Positions 25,361 to 37,376 of a stretch of DNA of 64,000 nt are shown here, piece by piece; the stretch's first letter is position 1, and every line of letters begins with the position of its first letter. Both the position numbers and the translations under genes were made by a program. Under the pieces are notes generated by a model. That model worked only from the letters and a program-made list of their open reading frames with translations, ran no database searches and was not told the DNA's origin. The DNA lies in assembly GCA_009760855.2 (NCBI GenBank), contig WPIO01000194.1, forward strand, positions 186,001-250,000, given 5' to 3'. This DNA comes from Cristatella mucedo. Taxonomy: Eukaryota; Bryozoa; Phylactolaemata; Cristatellidae.

Positions 25361-25609
25361 TGTTACGGCTAGTTATATATTGATAGGGCGACGCTCGCTA
25401 GGGTCCTACTTCATCTTCGGCTCCGTCTCGACGCCGTCCGTGGTAGTTGCCGAACTCATTTCTCTGAAAGAGAGGAAGGAGGGCGGGCTATTTGTCGGCA
25501 ATTGAGGCGCAGGCAGTGACAGCGTTAGGAGGATTCGGTCAACGCCACCGAATACGCTCGTATAGCGTTTGAGCCTGCATTTTGAGTGCCTTTTTTGAGT
25601 GTCTTGCCT

Positions 25610-25645
<36 letters not shown>

Positions 25646-26494
25646 TGTGTGTGGGTGCGTGCGCACGAGGTCTCGCCAAGAGTGCTTAGTGTAGTGTGTC
25701 AGGTAATCCTGCCAAAGGTGGAAGCAGCGCCCTAGTTCTCCTGTCAGGGTTTAGACTCCGGTTCGTGCTACGTCTACTTCGGTCGTGCCAGTAGCGACGT
25801 AACAGCCTAAGTTCGAGGACGTATTTCACCCGCTGGAATGCTTGGTGCAGTGCATGAGGTATTCCTGCCGTAAAGTGGAAGCGGAGCCGTAGCTCTCCAG
25901 TATGTCAATGTCTAGGCTCTGGTTCAGGCTCATTGTCTTATTCGGGTCGTTCTCCGCAATATACGCAGGTAACATAAGTGCAGGGACGTATTCCCTCCAC
26001 AAGAGTGCTCGTTCTGTTGAGAGCATGTGAGGAGTGTGGAGATAAGACTGAGCTAGGCACGAAGCGACTTTGTGTGCTTGCGAATGAAGCTCTTTAAAAT
26101 TCCCATTCGCACGTCTCGCTTTCCAATTCACGCCGGGGACTCACGCCCATCTTTAGTAACGGTAAGTAGGTCAGCGCCAGAAACGCTCGTTTGTATCTCC
26201 GTCTGTAACTCCACAAAGTCATAACGACTATGTCGGTGTTATGCAGGAGAGTTGTGCATAGCACACTCACAGCCTACGCAGCTCTCCGTACGCATTCAGT
26301 AGCTGACAGAATTTGTCTCATGCAATCAAGAGAAAGTGGGAAGCATAGCAGAGTCAGAAGAGCAGTTCCTTGCAGTCTGCTTACTGCACGTCGTCGCACA
26401 CCGAACGGCGTTAGGCTGTAGGTTAAGCGCTTGGTAAGCGGCAGGTTACGCCTACTCGCAGGTTAAGCCTACTCGCCGAGCCAACGGCGTTACA
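25361..26494 (+). repeat. LTR-like repeat (probable solo LTR), copy 1
   Basis: Starts TGTTACGGC and ends GCGTTACA (TG...CA). It is similar along its length to the reverse complement of 62086-63026. It holds two diverged tandem units with a 157-bp period (starting at about 25682 and 25839) and a (TG)n run at about 25614-25651. No primer-binding site follows the right end and no polypurine tract precedes the left, so it looks like a solo LTR. The flanks agree in only 3 of 4 bases (ACAT/ATAT). A DNA transposon with ATTGT...ACAAT ends is the alternative. Confidence 0.62.
25614..25651. repeat. (TG)n microsatellite
   Basis: Nearly pure TG run within LTR-like copy 1; absent from the partner copy. 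Confidence 0.9.
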
Positions 26495-26564
26495 ATATAA
26501 TGGCTCTAGAGTTCGGGCTTGCTAAGTCATGGATACTATATCGAAACTGATAAATGCATTCGCG

Positions 26565-27180
26565 GCATCCCGTTTCGAATTCTACAAATCACATTTTGTT
26601 GGTCTTCCGGCGTGTGCAATCAGGTGCTTATAGTTGATGTGAACTCATGAGGCAGGCTCATCTTTCGTGAGCTTCGCAGTTTACATGTCACAACTCCGAT
26701 GTGCACGTGCTCCTAACCATGCTGGGTATCGATCTTAAGGTTAGATTGCTTACTTTTAGGCTCCTTCTTTGTCTTGCTCCCACCTACAAATCAGAACTAC
26801 TCCATGCCAGGGTGAGAATCGTACAACCCCTTGTCTAAGAAGATTCGTTTAGCTATCTCTACCCTGTATAACCTCAAAACCTTTTTAGGCAGCATGTAGT
26901 TTAAATGCTCCCAAAGCCTGGAACTCACTATTGAAGCACATCACACCGTCCCCTGACACGACGACATTTACAAACAAGCTTCAAATTCTTCTGTTTAATG
27001 CAGCATGCAGTGGGTCTTAGCGACTTGTCTTTCATGTGCTTCTACCTGCTTACACTGTGCCTACAGCTTGTGGATTTTACCACCAATCATTTTGTTATTC
27101 GTTCTACACAGCAACAGTAAAGCGCCTATGAGATTCAGTTATCTGAGGGTGCAATAAAATATATATCATTGTTTTTGATT
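26565..27180 (+). mobile_element. LINE 3' part, decayed
   Basis: Recognisable pieces of the LINE C-terminal coding region (GVCNQV near 26610; GCTCCCAAAGCCTGGAACTC at 26908) and a degraded 3' UTR with tail (TAAAGCGCC at about 27119 and an AT-rich end). Much more diverged than the copies at 9, 12 and 42 kb. Confidence 0.72.
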
Positions 27181-27689
27181 TTAAATATGTCATTTTGTTA
27201 TTGAGAAGAAAGTACTGTCTTGAGAATAGCACGAGACTAGTTCCAGATAGACATAGACTAACTTAGCTGTTGAGCTCTTGCAAATACACATGAGTGCCAT
27301 TTGGTGGCAGCTATCCTAAATTCGTCAATCTATTGCTGGTTAAATGTAGCAGGACGGAAACTGTTTTTACTACAAAGCCTCCTCGGCCCAAAAGATCATA
27401 TCCAGTTTCCTCCTGCCTGTTCGGTGCATTTTTTATTGGTAAACCGGGGGCTGTGGGAGTTTGGCTAATAGGCCTATATGACGGTCCCCGGGTTCGTCTT
27501 ATGTTTGTAGACCATAGCTAAAGATTCAACTCAATTTATATGGATATGTATATTCTTGGCATTCCACTTGTAAATCGTCAAATTACTACTTGCTAATAGC
27601 TTAGCAAGAAAAATGTTAGGTACACCAGGTGCAAAGCTCTGTGGTGAGACCTGTCTGTTGAGAATCCGGTTATGGCCAGACTATTTACC
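27181..27689. other. Non-coding, no clear feature
   Basis: Holds a 75-codon plus-strand frame (27294-27521) with no recognisable domain. Confidence 0.35.
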
Positions 27690-27790
27690 AATCACTCACA
27701 CTGGCTTCCCATCAAGCTGCATATCCTCCTCAAGGTAACGCCACTCACAGGTAATTAACTGCCTTCTTTTGCTTCAGGTCAACTTACGAC
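27690..27790 (+). mobile_element. LINE fragment
   Basis: About 100 bp giving SHWLPIKLHILLKV, matching HWLPVKQRIDFKVLSL of the LINE reverse-transcriptase end. Confidence 0.5.
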
Positions 27791-27959
27791 AACGACCTCC
27801 ATAGCAAGATAGACATGCAATCAACCACCCATACTACTCAAAACGCTTATCTGACCCTTATCTACAAGTCATATTCTTTTTGAAATCCTGCTTTAAACTG
27901 AATTGTCCAAAATTTAGAAATTACAGCCAAAAACGACAGAACCTTAAATTCGATATGTT

Positions 27960-28250
27960 ACATGCTTGGGAGTCATTGCAGGTCGGCGAGAAGTGGTGTG
28001 ATGTCGCAGTCTTGATGCTTACAACAGACTAGTCTTGCTATGGAGTTTGCAAGAACTGTGGTTGCCTGATTGCACAAGCTGGTATACAGACAAGCAAGTG
28101 ATTTTTTGAATTTGAGGCTGAATGCCACGAATGCAGGTATCAATTTGGATCTATTATCTCTGCCTAGGCAGGTCCCAAATTTAGCCATGTTACATAGCTG
28201 AAATCACTAAACTTAACTGTGGAGCTGACGTGATTATGTACTGAAAGGTC
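27960..28250 (-). mobile_element. LINE fragment, minus strand
   Basis: Coding part matching about 9283-9545 of the 9-kb LINE. It lacks the 3' UTR and tail, unusual for a simple LINE insertion. Confidence 0.7.
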
Positions 28251-28570
28251 AGGCAAAATCATGACTAACGGTGGACAGGCATTCAATGACTTCATTAGAC
28301 CACACCAATATACTCTACCAAAAGGCTGTGTCTAGCTTACACGAAAAAAAGTGAAACATTGGATGCATAGACCACAAATATTATTACAGGCAATCAAACA
28401 CTTTCGTAAGAGCATCTCGGATGACATCTTTCCTCGTTACTTTTGCTGTGGTCAAGCTAAGCTCTTCACTAATTTTTTCAGCAAGATATACCAAAGAGGC
28501 CGTGCCTTAAATAGAAGCATGCCTAATATATCCATGCACATGGTAGACATCTCCAAGAGACTACTATGTT
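28251..28570. other. Unassigned block between LINE fragments
   Basis: Not LINE-like. A plus-strand frame of 73 codons (28351-28572) has no recognised motif. Confidence 0.35.
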
Positions 28571-29340
28571 GAATACCGCGATGTGGCAGTTGGGACCCAG
28601 ACGAGATACTAGCATATTTGCAAACTGTCTTATCAACTCGAATTGTCTGATGGGAGAGACCGGTCCACCAGTAAGCAGTGAGCTACAAAAGTCCAGATGT
28701 AATGCCTCAAAGGCATGGGCGAAATTAAATTTACTATTCCTGTCTAACCTTGCCTAATTCTTAGCAATGATGTGTAGCTGGAAATAGGTGGAATTTACAG
28801 AGAAGCATATGCAGCCTTTAAGTTAAATGTCACTTTAGTATAAAATGCTGGCTGAATCTGCTTCACAGCCATTGTGCTGGACGATTTTACCTTTACCTGC
28901 AGTGCATCACTGGCCGATTCAGGACACCGGCTATTCTTGTAGCTGCAGACGACAGCTGATTAGCTGTACTACAGCCGATAGTGTTCAGTCAGAGCTACTA
29001 TATCTCGGACCAATTTTTTACTTGTTCTTAGTCCGTGTTTCCGTATATGGATACCGTCCACGTTCTGTTTGTCGGCTTCGGTGATAAACTACCTTCATTT
29101 TCTCGACCATTGACTGGTGACTGGCTTCACGGCAGCACTGCACCTCACATAGAACACCTATATTTTGTGCAGATGCTACACGAGATATGGTAGTGGAGCC
29201 GAGTTTGAGCAAGAAGCTTTATAAATTGTAATCACACGTTTAGCATCTTTTTTAGGTGCACTTTCCCGTAACTAGTATATTGGCTACAATTCATCAATTC
29301 GAGAAAGGTGGCTGCAACCCGTATGCTGCTGTCAGCAATA
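28571..29340 (-). mobile_element. LINE fragment, minus strand
   Basis: Starts at nearly the same LINE position as the fragment at 27960 and extends further 5' (peptides SSELQKSRCNAS on the complement and LGSTTISRVASAQNIGV on the minus strand). Also without a 3' tail. Confidence 0.65.
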
Positions 29341-29437
29341 CATCCAGAAACGGAGCGATAAGAATTGGACTTGCAGTAGGACTGTAAGAGATCAAAGCAA
29401 AGTTGCAACTGAATATCATCTGCCTCAAACTGAAATT

Positions 29438-29822
29438 AAAATGAATAACGTCGTTAGGGGTGACATGCACAGGATCAACATGCAAATGTGGTTAGTGGCA
29501 GCATGCACAGTGTCAGCATGCATAAGCACATGTAGGACGAATCACAGGGACCCACTAAATTACGTCCTAAATAGGTGTGCTTTTAGATTATTTTTAAATG
29601 TGGTCAGGTCAGGGGATGTTCTGATGCAGGTCGGGAGGGAGTTCCAGGCTTTGGGAGCATACCAACTAAATGCACAGTCTTCAAAGTATTTGGGGTTTTT
29701 ACGAGGTACTTGTAGACTGTTGGATTCCAAAAAGCGGGTGGCACGATGCTTGGCCTGATGGGAGAGTACATCTGAGAGATAGGCTGGAGCCAAAGAATGA
29801 AGTTACCTAAAAGTGAGCAGCA
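29438..29822 (-). repeat. Right arm of the perfect inverted duplication
   Basis: Exact reverse complement of 1-385. Both copies share private differences from other LINE copies, so they arose by duplication of one degenerate copy, not by two insertions. Confidence 0.95.
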
Positions 29823-30005
29823 AATCCTTGAATTCAATCTGTTGCTTGACTGGTAGGTAGTGCAGGTCGGCGAAAAAAGGTGTAATGTGGCAAGTTTGAA
29901 GCTCACGACAGACAAGCCTAGCTGCTGAGTTTTACACTAGCTGCAATCGCCTGATCGAACATGCTGGTAGGCCAGTAAGAATGCTGGTAGGCTAGTAAGA
30001 AATGT
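29438..30005 (-). mobile_element. LINE part without tail, at the inversion junction
   Basis: The first 385 bp (29438-29822) are the perfect reverse complement of 1-385. Outward (29823-30005) the sequence is ordinary LINE reverse-transcriptase sequence. Inward of 29438 it switches at once to unrelated sequence (AATTTCAGTTTGAGG on the minus strand), so the 3' UTR end and ATT tail are missing. The missing part is what continues from 386 to 525 at the left end. Confidence 0.92.
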
Positions 30006-31061
30006 TATTGTGGTTGGCATTGAGCACACTCTCACTAAACATCTAACCATTCTTCCTTTGAAGCATATGAAAAGTTCCTAGAAAATTATAGAATTTTCTG
30101 AGGGCCATATAACATATGTATTTTTATTATTGTGTTAGGTGCTGAAAACGAACGAAATGCTCTGTCAATTGACACATACAAGTTCTTTAAAAGACCTCCA
30201 TACAAGAGTGGATGCATACTGCAGCTTCTTCCAAAGACTTAGCCAGCCATATTGTTTTTAAAAGCTCTTAAGCTATGAAAGCGGAGGTCATCGTTTTAAA
30301 AATGTGGTGCATGCCTGCAATTGTCAAGATTCAAGCTGCAATTTAGCTGTGACACTATAATCGCACGGTTTATGCCATACGTTCGATGCACGAGTTTGTG
30401 GTTTATGCCACAAATTCGTTGTACGAGTTAGCATCAATCTCTGTTTAAACATAATAAATCGGTAAAATGTGATTCACAAAATTAAGGAATATGATTCATG
30501 CGGCTGTCAGGACCAGCAGTGGTCTTCCTCTTTTTCAAGTCTCAGCAGAACGAAACCGTTCAGCTCATCTTTCCTAGTGCCTCGAAAAGACTTCTCTGTA
30601 ATTTTCCTAAGGGCTTTCCCGGCTCACGTGTGGGAGATTTCGTGCTTACAACTAACCTGGGTATCCATATCAACGATTGGCTCCTTGTAAGTGACAGTCG
30701 TTAGGAAGGACCTTTTGTAGACTTTTGCAGGCTGGTCCAAGTGTGATGCATGCTGTTTTTTTATGATAGTCTTAGAGTAATACGTTACCTGTAGTTAGCA
30801 CTTGTTAATCAATTCTCTTGCAATGAATTTGATTTCGCCTAGACGGAGCTTCGGAGATTCTTGTTGGGTGTCGTATACATGAATTATCACTACTAAATTC
30901 TGGAACATTTGATTTAACATCTAAAAGTGTAGCTTTAGCTCATTGCAAGTGATGTTATTTATCTTGAATTAACAGCAACTGCGGCCATTTCATTTTTATG
31001 CAAACGGTTGTGGAGGCATTCTGTGAAATAAATGTTTTTTTTTTTCGGTCGTTCTTGTTCG
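30006..31061. other. Non-coding; one possible exon-like frame
   Basis: The plus strand at 30498-30690 is open with FPKGFPGSRVGDFVLTTNLG and a good donor GTAAGTGA after it; the family is not recognised. Otherwise AT-rich with no features. Confidence 0.3.
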
Positions 31062-31160
31062 TAATCAGAGTTGAATTCATGGTATGAGCAGGTGTTTGAG
31101 ACACGACTGTACTTCCAATCTCCGTGAAGTATATTTTGAGGCCAACCCAGTTTTTTTTTC
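31062..31160 (-). CDS. DEG/ENaC exon just before TM2
   Basis: Acceptor TTTTTATTGCAG, then two bases completing a codon, then an open frame with GLKIYFTEIGSTVVSQTPAH and NSTLI. This matches the pre-TM2 strand of DEG/ENaC proteins (the L.VYF.EL....I.Q.PAY...LL.D pattern), with the expected spacing to the GG of TM2. Joined to the exon at 5270, the split codon gives Asn and the order TLI-N-DSGG aligns with LLSDIGG. The bases after the implied end are CG, not GT, so either the donor is mutated or the end is misplaced. Confidence 0.68.
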
Positions 31161-32947
31161 CTGCAATAAAAATAGAAATAAGCCCACATACTTTTATACA
31201 CAAGTGTGCGAGTACAAGAGCTCCCTAAACACAAATTGCCGACGTTGAGCTTATTCTCCCCTTTTTGATGTTTACAGAGCATGTGCATAGGTGGTACTGT
31301 TTTGAGGGTCACACGAACATTTCAATTCGGTATGCCGAAATTATATATTTGAATATCTTGCTACAAATGTATATTCCTAGTAAAAACTTGAGCATATATT
31401 CAATAATGACTAAGTGATGAGCTCCCTATCATTAAAGTTTAGAGAGCTAATCTCGAACAAATTCTATTATTCTGCTTGTTTTGATATTTAAAAATAATAA
31501 ATTACCGTTAAGGAAAATAGTGGTCAGCTGATTCAAGGGCCTCTTATTCATGAGGTCTCACCCTGGTTGTGGCCAGTGAAATGAAGGTTGCAGTTGCGGA
31601 ACTATTAGGTAGAAAAGTCCGTGCACCTTATTGCTGGATTGAGAAACAGCTGAACCGAGTTAAACATTTATCTATTCAAAAGCCCCTTTTAGGCTGCAGT
31701 AGAAGAGTTTCAGAGCCCATTACTCCGCTTTCAGAGGTCAGTCAGAGGTTCCCTACTAAAGGCCTCAAATTCAATAACTCTCTGATTTGAGAATTGCAAG
31801 CCCCAGTGAGTAATTCTACTGGGATATATGATCGCGTTTAATCTATGCAGTGCAGGCGTTAAGTCTGTGCAGTAAAGACAGCAATTAAAGACTTTGCAAA
31901 CGTTAGCCTGTGCATTTATAACTATACCTGCAGTGTTTGAATTTGCATGAGCTGCCATAAACTTAGTCACCGGACTTGAAATATCCTTTATAAGTCTCGA
32001 AATTAGCAATAAAAGCAAGCTTTAGCATTAATAAAAAATTCATTCCAATGATGGAGTCATTCAAAACAGTTCTTCCAGTGGTGATCTTCCTTATTGCCAT
32101 CCAAACTAATTAAAAATGAATAGACGTATATATAACATATGTCAATGGTTTTGGTAATATATATGTATATACATATATATTTGCGATGTTTTTTTTATTA
32201 TCTGACCTCTTTAAAGTGTGCCCAATTTAGTAGATTTTGTGAATTCTGATCTCGTTTTTTGGATGACCTCAGCAGGTTGCATACTAGTGGAATAGTAATT
32301 TTATTGAAACTTTCCATGCAGAGTTGTAAAGTAATCAACGGAAAATCTTGCTACAGAGGGGCTACTAATATTTGAGCTGAGAGATAGATCTCCGTATTTA
32401 ATTTGAATATACGTCATCATCGGACACTTAATTCTTTGTAGGGAAGGATGTACTCTAAGAGGCTTTCAAGTACTAATTGATTTTAGCTGCAGCTTCAGTC
32501 TAGACGTCCTGAGCTAGCCTTCTTTGCTTCGTTCTTATCGAGAAATAAATGATGATAACTGTCTGTGATTCAAGAACTCGCATATTAAAGCTTCAAATTA
32601 TAATCAATAGCGGAAAATACGTAGTCGGGTTGGGGCGAATTGTGACTATTGCTGCAAGTTGGAAACGATATAGCAAACCTGAAACTTATTGTTACATGGT
32701 TGGCAGTCCACGTTTATATCTGCACGTATCCTCACAGAATCAGAACGAAAAATCTTGTAATGATATGCAGCACGGTTGCTAGTTGTCTTAGATCCAGTGA
32801 TTGTTTGATGCCTCTGTGAGGACTACATGAAACCCAACGTCAACTTGGATTTGTTCACTGCTCTGCCATGACGGCTAACAAAGAGACTATTATTTTAGCT
32901 CTTCGTGATCCCCATTGATCTCACCATTTGCTAATGGTCGTTGATCA
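31161..32947. other. Intron; no clear feature
   Basis: AT-rich, includes TATATGTATATACATATATAT near 32158-32181. A 73-codon plus frame at 31569 is unsupported. Confidence 0.45.
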
Positions 32948-35475
32948 CAGTTAGGGTTGGGTTAAAGCCGTTATGTTTAAAACAGCTGTTTGCAATTTAA
33001 AATTGTAAAACAGCAGTTAGCAGCAGTTTTGCTGTTATCCAATTTTTCATTGTTTTACGTCTTGAACTTATTTTTGTGATAACAACAAATTCATAATGCA
33101 TATTTTGTGATAAATTATGCATCAATACATTTTAAGTATTATAATAATTTTTCAAGAGTTAAATTAAATTAAGCGATACTAAATTAACTACAGTATATCA
33201 ATCGAGATGCAATCTTAATTTTCTATCAAAATTGTTTAAACGTCCGTCAATTTTGGTTTCATGCATACGATAGATTTGTACAATTTATAGAGCTTTCAAT
33301 GTGCTAGACGGAGTTCGTGAAGAGCTTGAATTGTAACTAGAGGCGATTAAAGATAGCTTGCCCCTGACTGTAATTGATGTTTCATCTTTTCTGAAGTAAG
33401 AACTTAAAAATTATCTTGAAGAGACAAGTTCATACTTTCAGCATCATTTGATGACTGTTCTACGGCAACTTGTACTCTGTTAACTCATAATACAACTGGG
33501 GCTAGAATTCTGGCAAAATTAAAAGTACGTTTTGCCTAGTGAACCAATGGATCTTTCAAATTAAGATTTAGGATAATAACATCGTTGCTCTATTGCTCTT
33601 CAATGCGACACTTCACATTTTCCACAAGCTTAGTACTAATGTCATTATTCAGTCTAGAGAGCCTGCTAAATTCGAATTTTAAAATTGTGTTACCACTTAT
33701 AAGCGTGGCTTCTTCTCGGCTTGGATTCTAAACAGCAAGTTTTGTGGATTCTTTGGATTTGAACAAAGTATCAAAATCTTCCAAATGCAATGCTTTAATC
33801 ATTTCAAGCACCTTGAATTTGGTTAGTAATTTGCCGATGGCATTTTTTGCCTTTAGTTGGGCCTCTAAAATTGTTGGGATGGAGTTCCAGCATGTACCCA
33901 CGTCAGGAAGTAGTTCGAAAATCTTCTTTTACTTTAGATCTACTTTAATAAAGCTTTTACTTTCGATTAAAATAAATTATTTCAAAAGGTTGATTGTTTG
34001 ATACATTGGACAAGCTAACTGGGTTTCCTGAGCAGATGATGGTAATCCACGTTTCTGACTCATGTATCCTCACTGATCACTTCAAAGTTTGCGCCTGCTT
34101 CAAAAATTGCCCATTTCATTTTTATCGTTATTATCTGGGTGAAAATCGATCATATCAGTAATCTTCTAGGCCAATGTTTCTCATACTCTAATGTGCAGAC
34201 CATAGTTTAAGCAGAACTGTCCGATGACATCGATGTGGGTAATGCATTTCTTATTTACTGCAGTGCCGTCCTTTGTAGATCCTAATATATCCCTCTCCAT
34301 AGTGATTCAAAAGAGCTCAAATGCTTTCCCGTTAATTTGTCCATACCGAAAGCAATATGCGAACAAAATATGCGAGCAAGTCCCATCTCTATTGGTGTTT
34401 CATGGCTCCTATCATTATCATTGCCTTCGAAGAATCAACCTGCACTCACGGCTGTGTATTCATCAATAGTCATGCTACAAGTTACTCCTCTCTCTATTTG
34501 TCCAATGATTTTATTATTCATTTTGTTTCTCTTATCTTAGTAATCATCATGAACCAACTTCTTCACTTCGCTTTTATTCACTGGAGGTGAGAATCCATCC
34601 AGCGAGATTGATTGCATATATTTTTATATCCAGTGATAGATCTAATCAATGTTTCATCGGTAGCCAGGTCGAGAATAATGTCCTTCAGACTGTTCTGCCC
34701 TAGAAAAATGGCAATCGTGTTTGTTCTCTTATTGTTAACGGTCTTTTCCTTAGGTGTAAAACCAGCCACAGGTTTATCAAAATCTATTCCACTTATTATA
34801 AAATATCTTGTTGACATCGTTGGAAACATTCAGAGCGTTAATAATTTTATTGAAACTGCATCTTCCACATTAACATTCCCGATCAGTGGTTCTCAACATT
34901 TTTATATTCCCGCGGCCTTTACATACAGTTCTTCATGTTGTGGTTACGCAAATCGTAAAATTATCGTATGCAAAATTCGGAATTGCATGTTTTCTGATGG
35001 TCCGAATCGACCCCTGTGATAGGGTCGTTTGACCCCCAAAGGGGTCGCGACCGGCTGGTTGAGAATAGCTGTTATAGATCTTCTGTAATTAGATTGTTTC
35101 GTTTTGCAACACATTTCCAAACTGAAGACACGACTGAAAAGAAAATCAATATTTGTTGACGCCAGAAGATCAAATTAGCTTACATATGTCTTATTTACAA
35201 AAAATGAGCATTAATTACAGCTTTTGGCTAATTTGATAAAATTATTTTAAATTTCTAAGAAAATTCAAACAAAATTAAAGAGGATTCAATAACTATTTTA
35301 TATCTGTATATAAAGTTGGAGTCTTAGTATTAATATCTTTTTGTTTAAAAATATTTCCGATAGAAACAATGTAACCGATATAAAAAAACAGCTGTTAGGT
35401 GGTTTTGATTATGAGCGAGAAACAGCTGTTTCAGTTTCACTATTAAACATTTACCAGGAAACCTATTCACAAAGT
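32948..35475 (-). mobile_element. hAT-like DNA transposon relic
   Basis: Minus-strand frames resemble hAT transposases: an N-terminal segment AIFLGQNSLKDIILDLATDE (within 34578-34829) and a DVGTCWNSIPTILEAQLKAK segment near 33820-33900, like the PTRWNST..ML.R conserved block. The outer ends carry AACAGCTGTTT near 32980 and 35440, inside what look like degraded inverted repeats (CAGTTAGGGTTGGG on the left). Many stops. The limits are approximate and a full DDE triad was not seen. Confidence 0.5.
34884..35071. mobile_element. hAT-type MITE
   Basis: 188-bp palindrome-rich element with ends CAGTGGTTCTCAAC and GGTTGAGAATAGCTG, and internal GACCCCTGTGATAGGGTC and GACCCCCAAAGGGGTC. These are typical of widespread non-autonomous hAT elements. 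The expected 8-bp target duplication is only weakly visible (TTCCCGAT/TTATAGAT). It lies next to the hAT transposase relic, possibly inserted in it. Confidence 0.72.
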
Positions 35476-36631
35476 AGATTTGGCTGAAACAATATAATAG
35501 ATACACGGCATGAGATTCGTGCTCAGTAATAGCCAGGTGGTTTTCGGCTATTCGTGGGGCAGTATCTCACCTAATTCTCACACCTCTCACTGTGTACCGA
35601 AAGTGAAATAAATTGAATAGGATGGAATTATTGCCTGCAAGAAGAATCCACGATCCGCTGAAGTTCGTTGCATATCAAACAGAAAGACCTTAATGCTACA
35701 ACAGGTAGTTCGTGCCCATTATAAAACAGTTCAATGATTCCAACGTCGGGCATCACTGTAGGTTGCTGTCACAGTGTCCGCCTCATAAGCCAATTTCTCC
35801 GGGTTTATCAACCAACCAAAGAGAAGCTTTCGACTAGTATTAGGTAGGGCAAGATGCATCGATTAAAATGCGTCGGCATTCTTGGTCTAGTAAATTAACC
35901 GTATACATTGAAGCAATCAACTCACTAGCAATGCAGAAATGTCTGGCTAAAGTATAATTCTTTCCACAAGTGGGAGGCAAGCACAGGCTCAGGTGTGTGT
36001 AAGATAGTTAATATCGCAGCCCAGTCCGACTAAATACCAAATCCAAAAATAGCCTGTTCTCGTGCTAGGCTCTTTTTATCAAAGCAAATTATAACTTTGA
36101 AAAGCTTTAGTTAACAAATATAGTCTATCCCAGAATGCGAGCAACGTCCACTCTTTGTAACTGAAGGCTCAAGAGCACTGGTGGGGGCAGCACAATAATT
36201 CTTCGTTGCAGTTCGACCAGCCACTACAGAAGTAAGCTATACAATTACAAGAAATGAGTGCGGTTGAAATCGAGGTTACCATTTTCACACGTTTGCTCAA
36301 AACAATACCTGGCTTCGTTCACTATGCATGTCCTGATAAAAAATGAGGCTACGAGCTCTTCTAGTAAATAGTATGTACAGCCGGATGCACATCGAAAGCA
36401 GCTCAGGCATACTGACAGGAATACTGAAAAAATATCGACAGTGAAAGCTGATAAGTCTTCATGGTTTTATAGAGCTAAAGGTGGAAAGAGAACACATTAT
36501 GCCACACAAAAGCGGTAAATGTGCATGTAATGTACCGGAATAGCTTAAAATCATTCACGTTATGTATTATAAACACGTTTGCACCATGCTTTCTGGGCAT
36601 AGGTGCTTCGCGAATAAATATAACTCATTCA
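35476..36631. other. Intron; no clear feature
   Basis: Nothing recognised on either strand. Confidence 0.45.
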
Positions 36632-36770
36632 TATAGCGCCACAAGAGAACCTAATCTATATATTTAGGGGCTTTACATGCGCCTCGGCGCTCGAGCCCAT
36701 GACCTCAGCCAGAAGTGGTGAGGGCGAGCACCTAACCTGCTGGACCCAACCAGATTGAACGAGCGGCAAC
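36632..36770 (-). mobile_element. tRNA-derived SINE with LINE-like tail
   Basis: On the minus strand: an A-box-like GGTTAGGTGCTCGCC, then a B-box-like GGGCTCGAGCGCC (36686-36698), then ATGTAAAGCCCCTAAATATA...GGCGCTATAT, a version of the LINE tail hairpin. The tail suggests mobilisation by the LINE family in this window. Confidence 0.6.
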
Positions 36771-37376
36771 GAATCAGCGAATGGAGAGCAAGTTTTTACA
36801 ATAGAGGTCATAGACATCCTAAACGAGGTCTTTTCTAAATGCTGCCCATTCTTGGCCCTGAATTTACTTTCTGATCACAACCGCGTTTCCATGAAACTTG
36901 TGTGGATGTTTTTGCCTAAGCTGCAAGTAACCAGCAAATGATTCCCAGTTGGAGCCTGTTAGTCCTAAATGTCTGCGATTTATTCAACACCCACATATTG
37001 TTTTCTAAGAGGTGCTCCTAGGGATGTATCCTTTTAATAAATGTGATTTTATTGGAAAGTTATTCCAAGGAAAATGTCTCGAAATGGCTATAGTGACCCA
37101 GGCATCTTGCTAGGTCATCACTGGGCGCCTGACTGTCGAGACTTCATTCACAGTACAAGCTGCAATATGAGCATTTTCCTTTCAATCCAGCCAATTCTGT
37201 TTGCAGGGTAGGGGGCGTTGGGGCATGGCAAGTTGGTCGGTCTTGTCTGCGTTTTCAAATTGAAGACTGCAGTTACAGGCTTCTCTCAGAAACTGGCTTT
37301 CTAGTGGGGTGCATCGAGCTTCGACTTCGAGGTCGATGAACGATGGCTAGCCAACACTCGGCTTGCCACTGCTTAC
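36771..37376. other. Intron; no clear feature
   Basis: No repeat or coding segment recognised. Confidence 0.4.

Noticed and set aside
34612-35019. 135-codon plus-strand frame
   Set aside because: Runs through the antisense of the hAT relic and into the MITE; not a gene.
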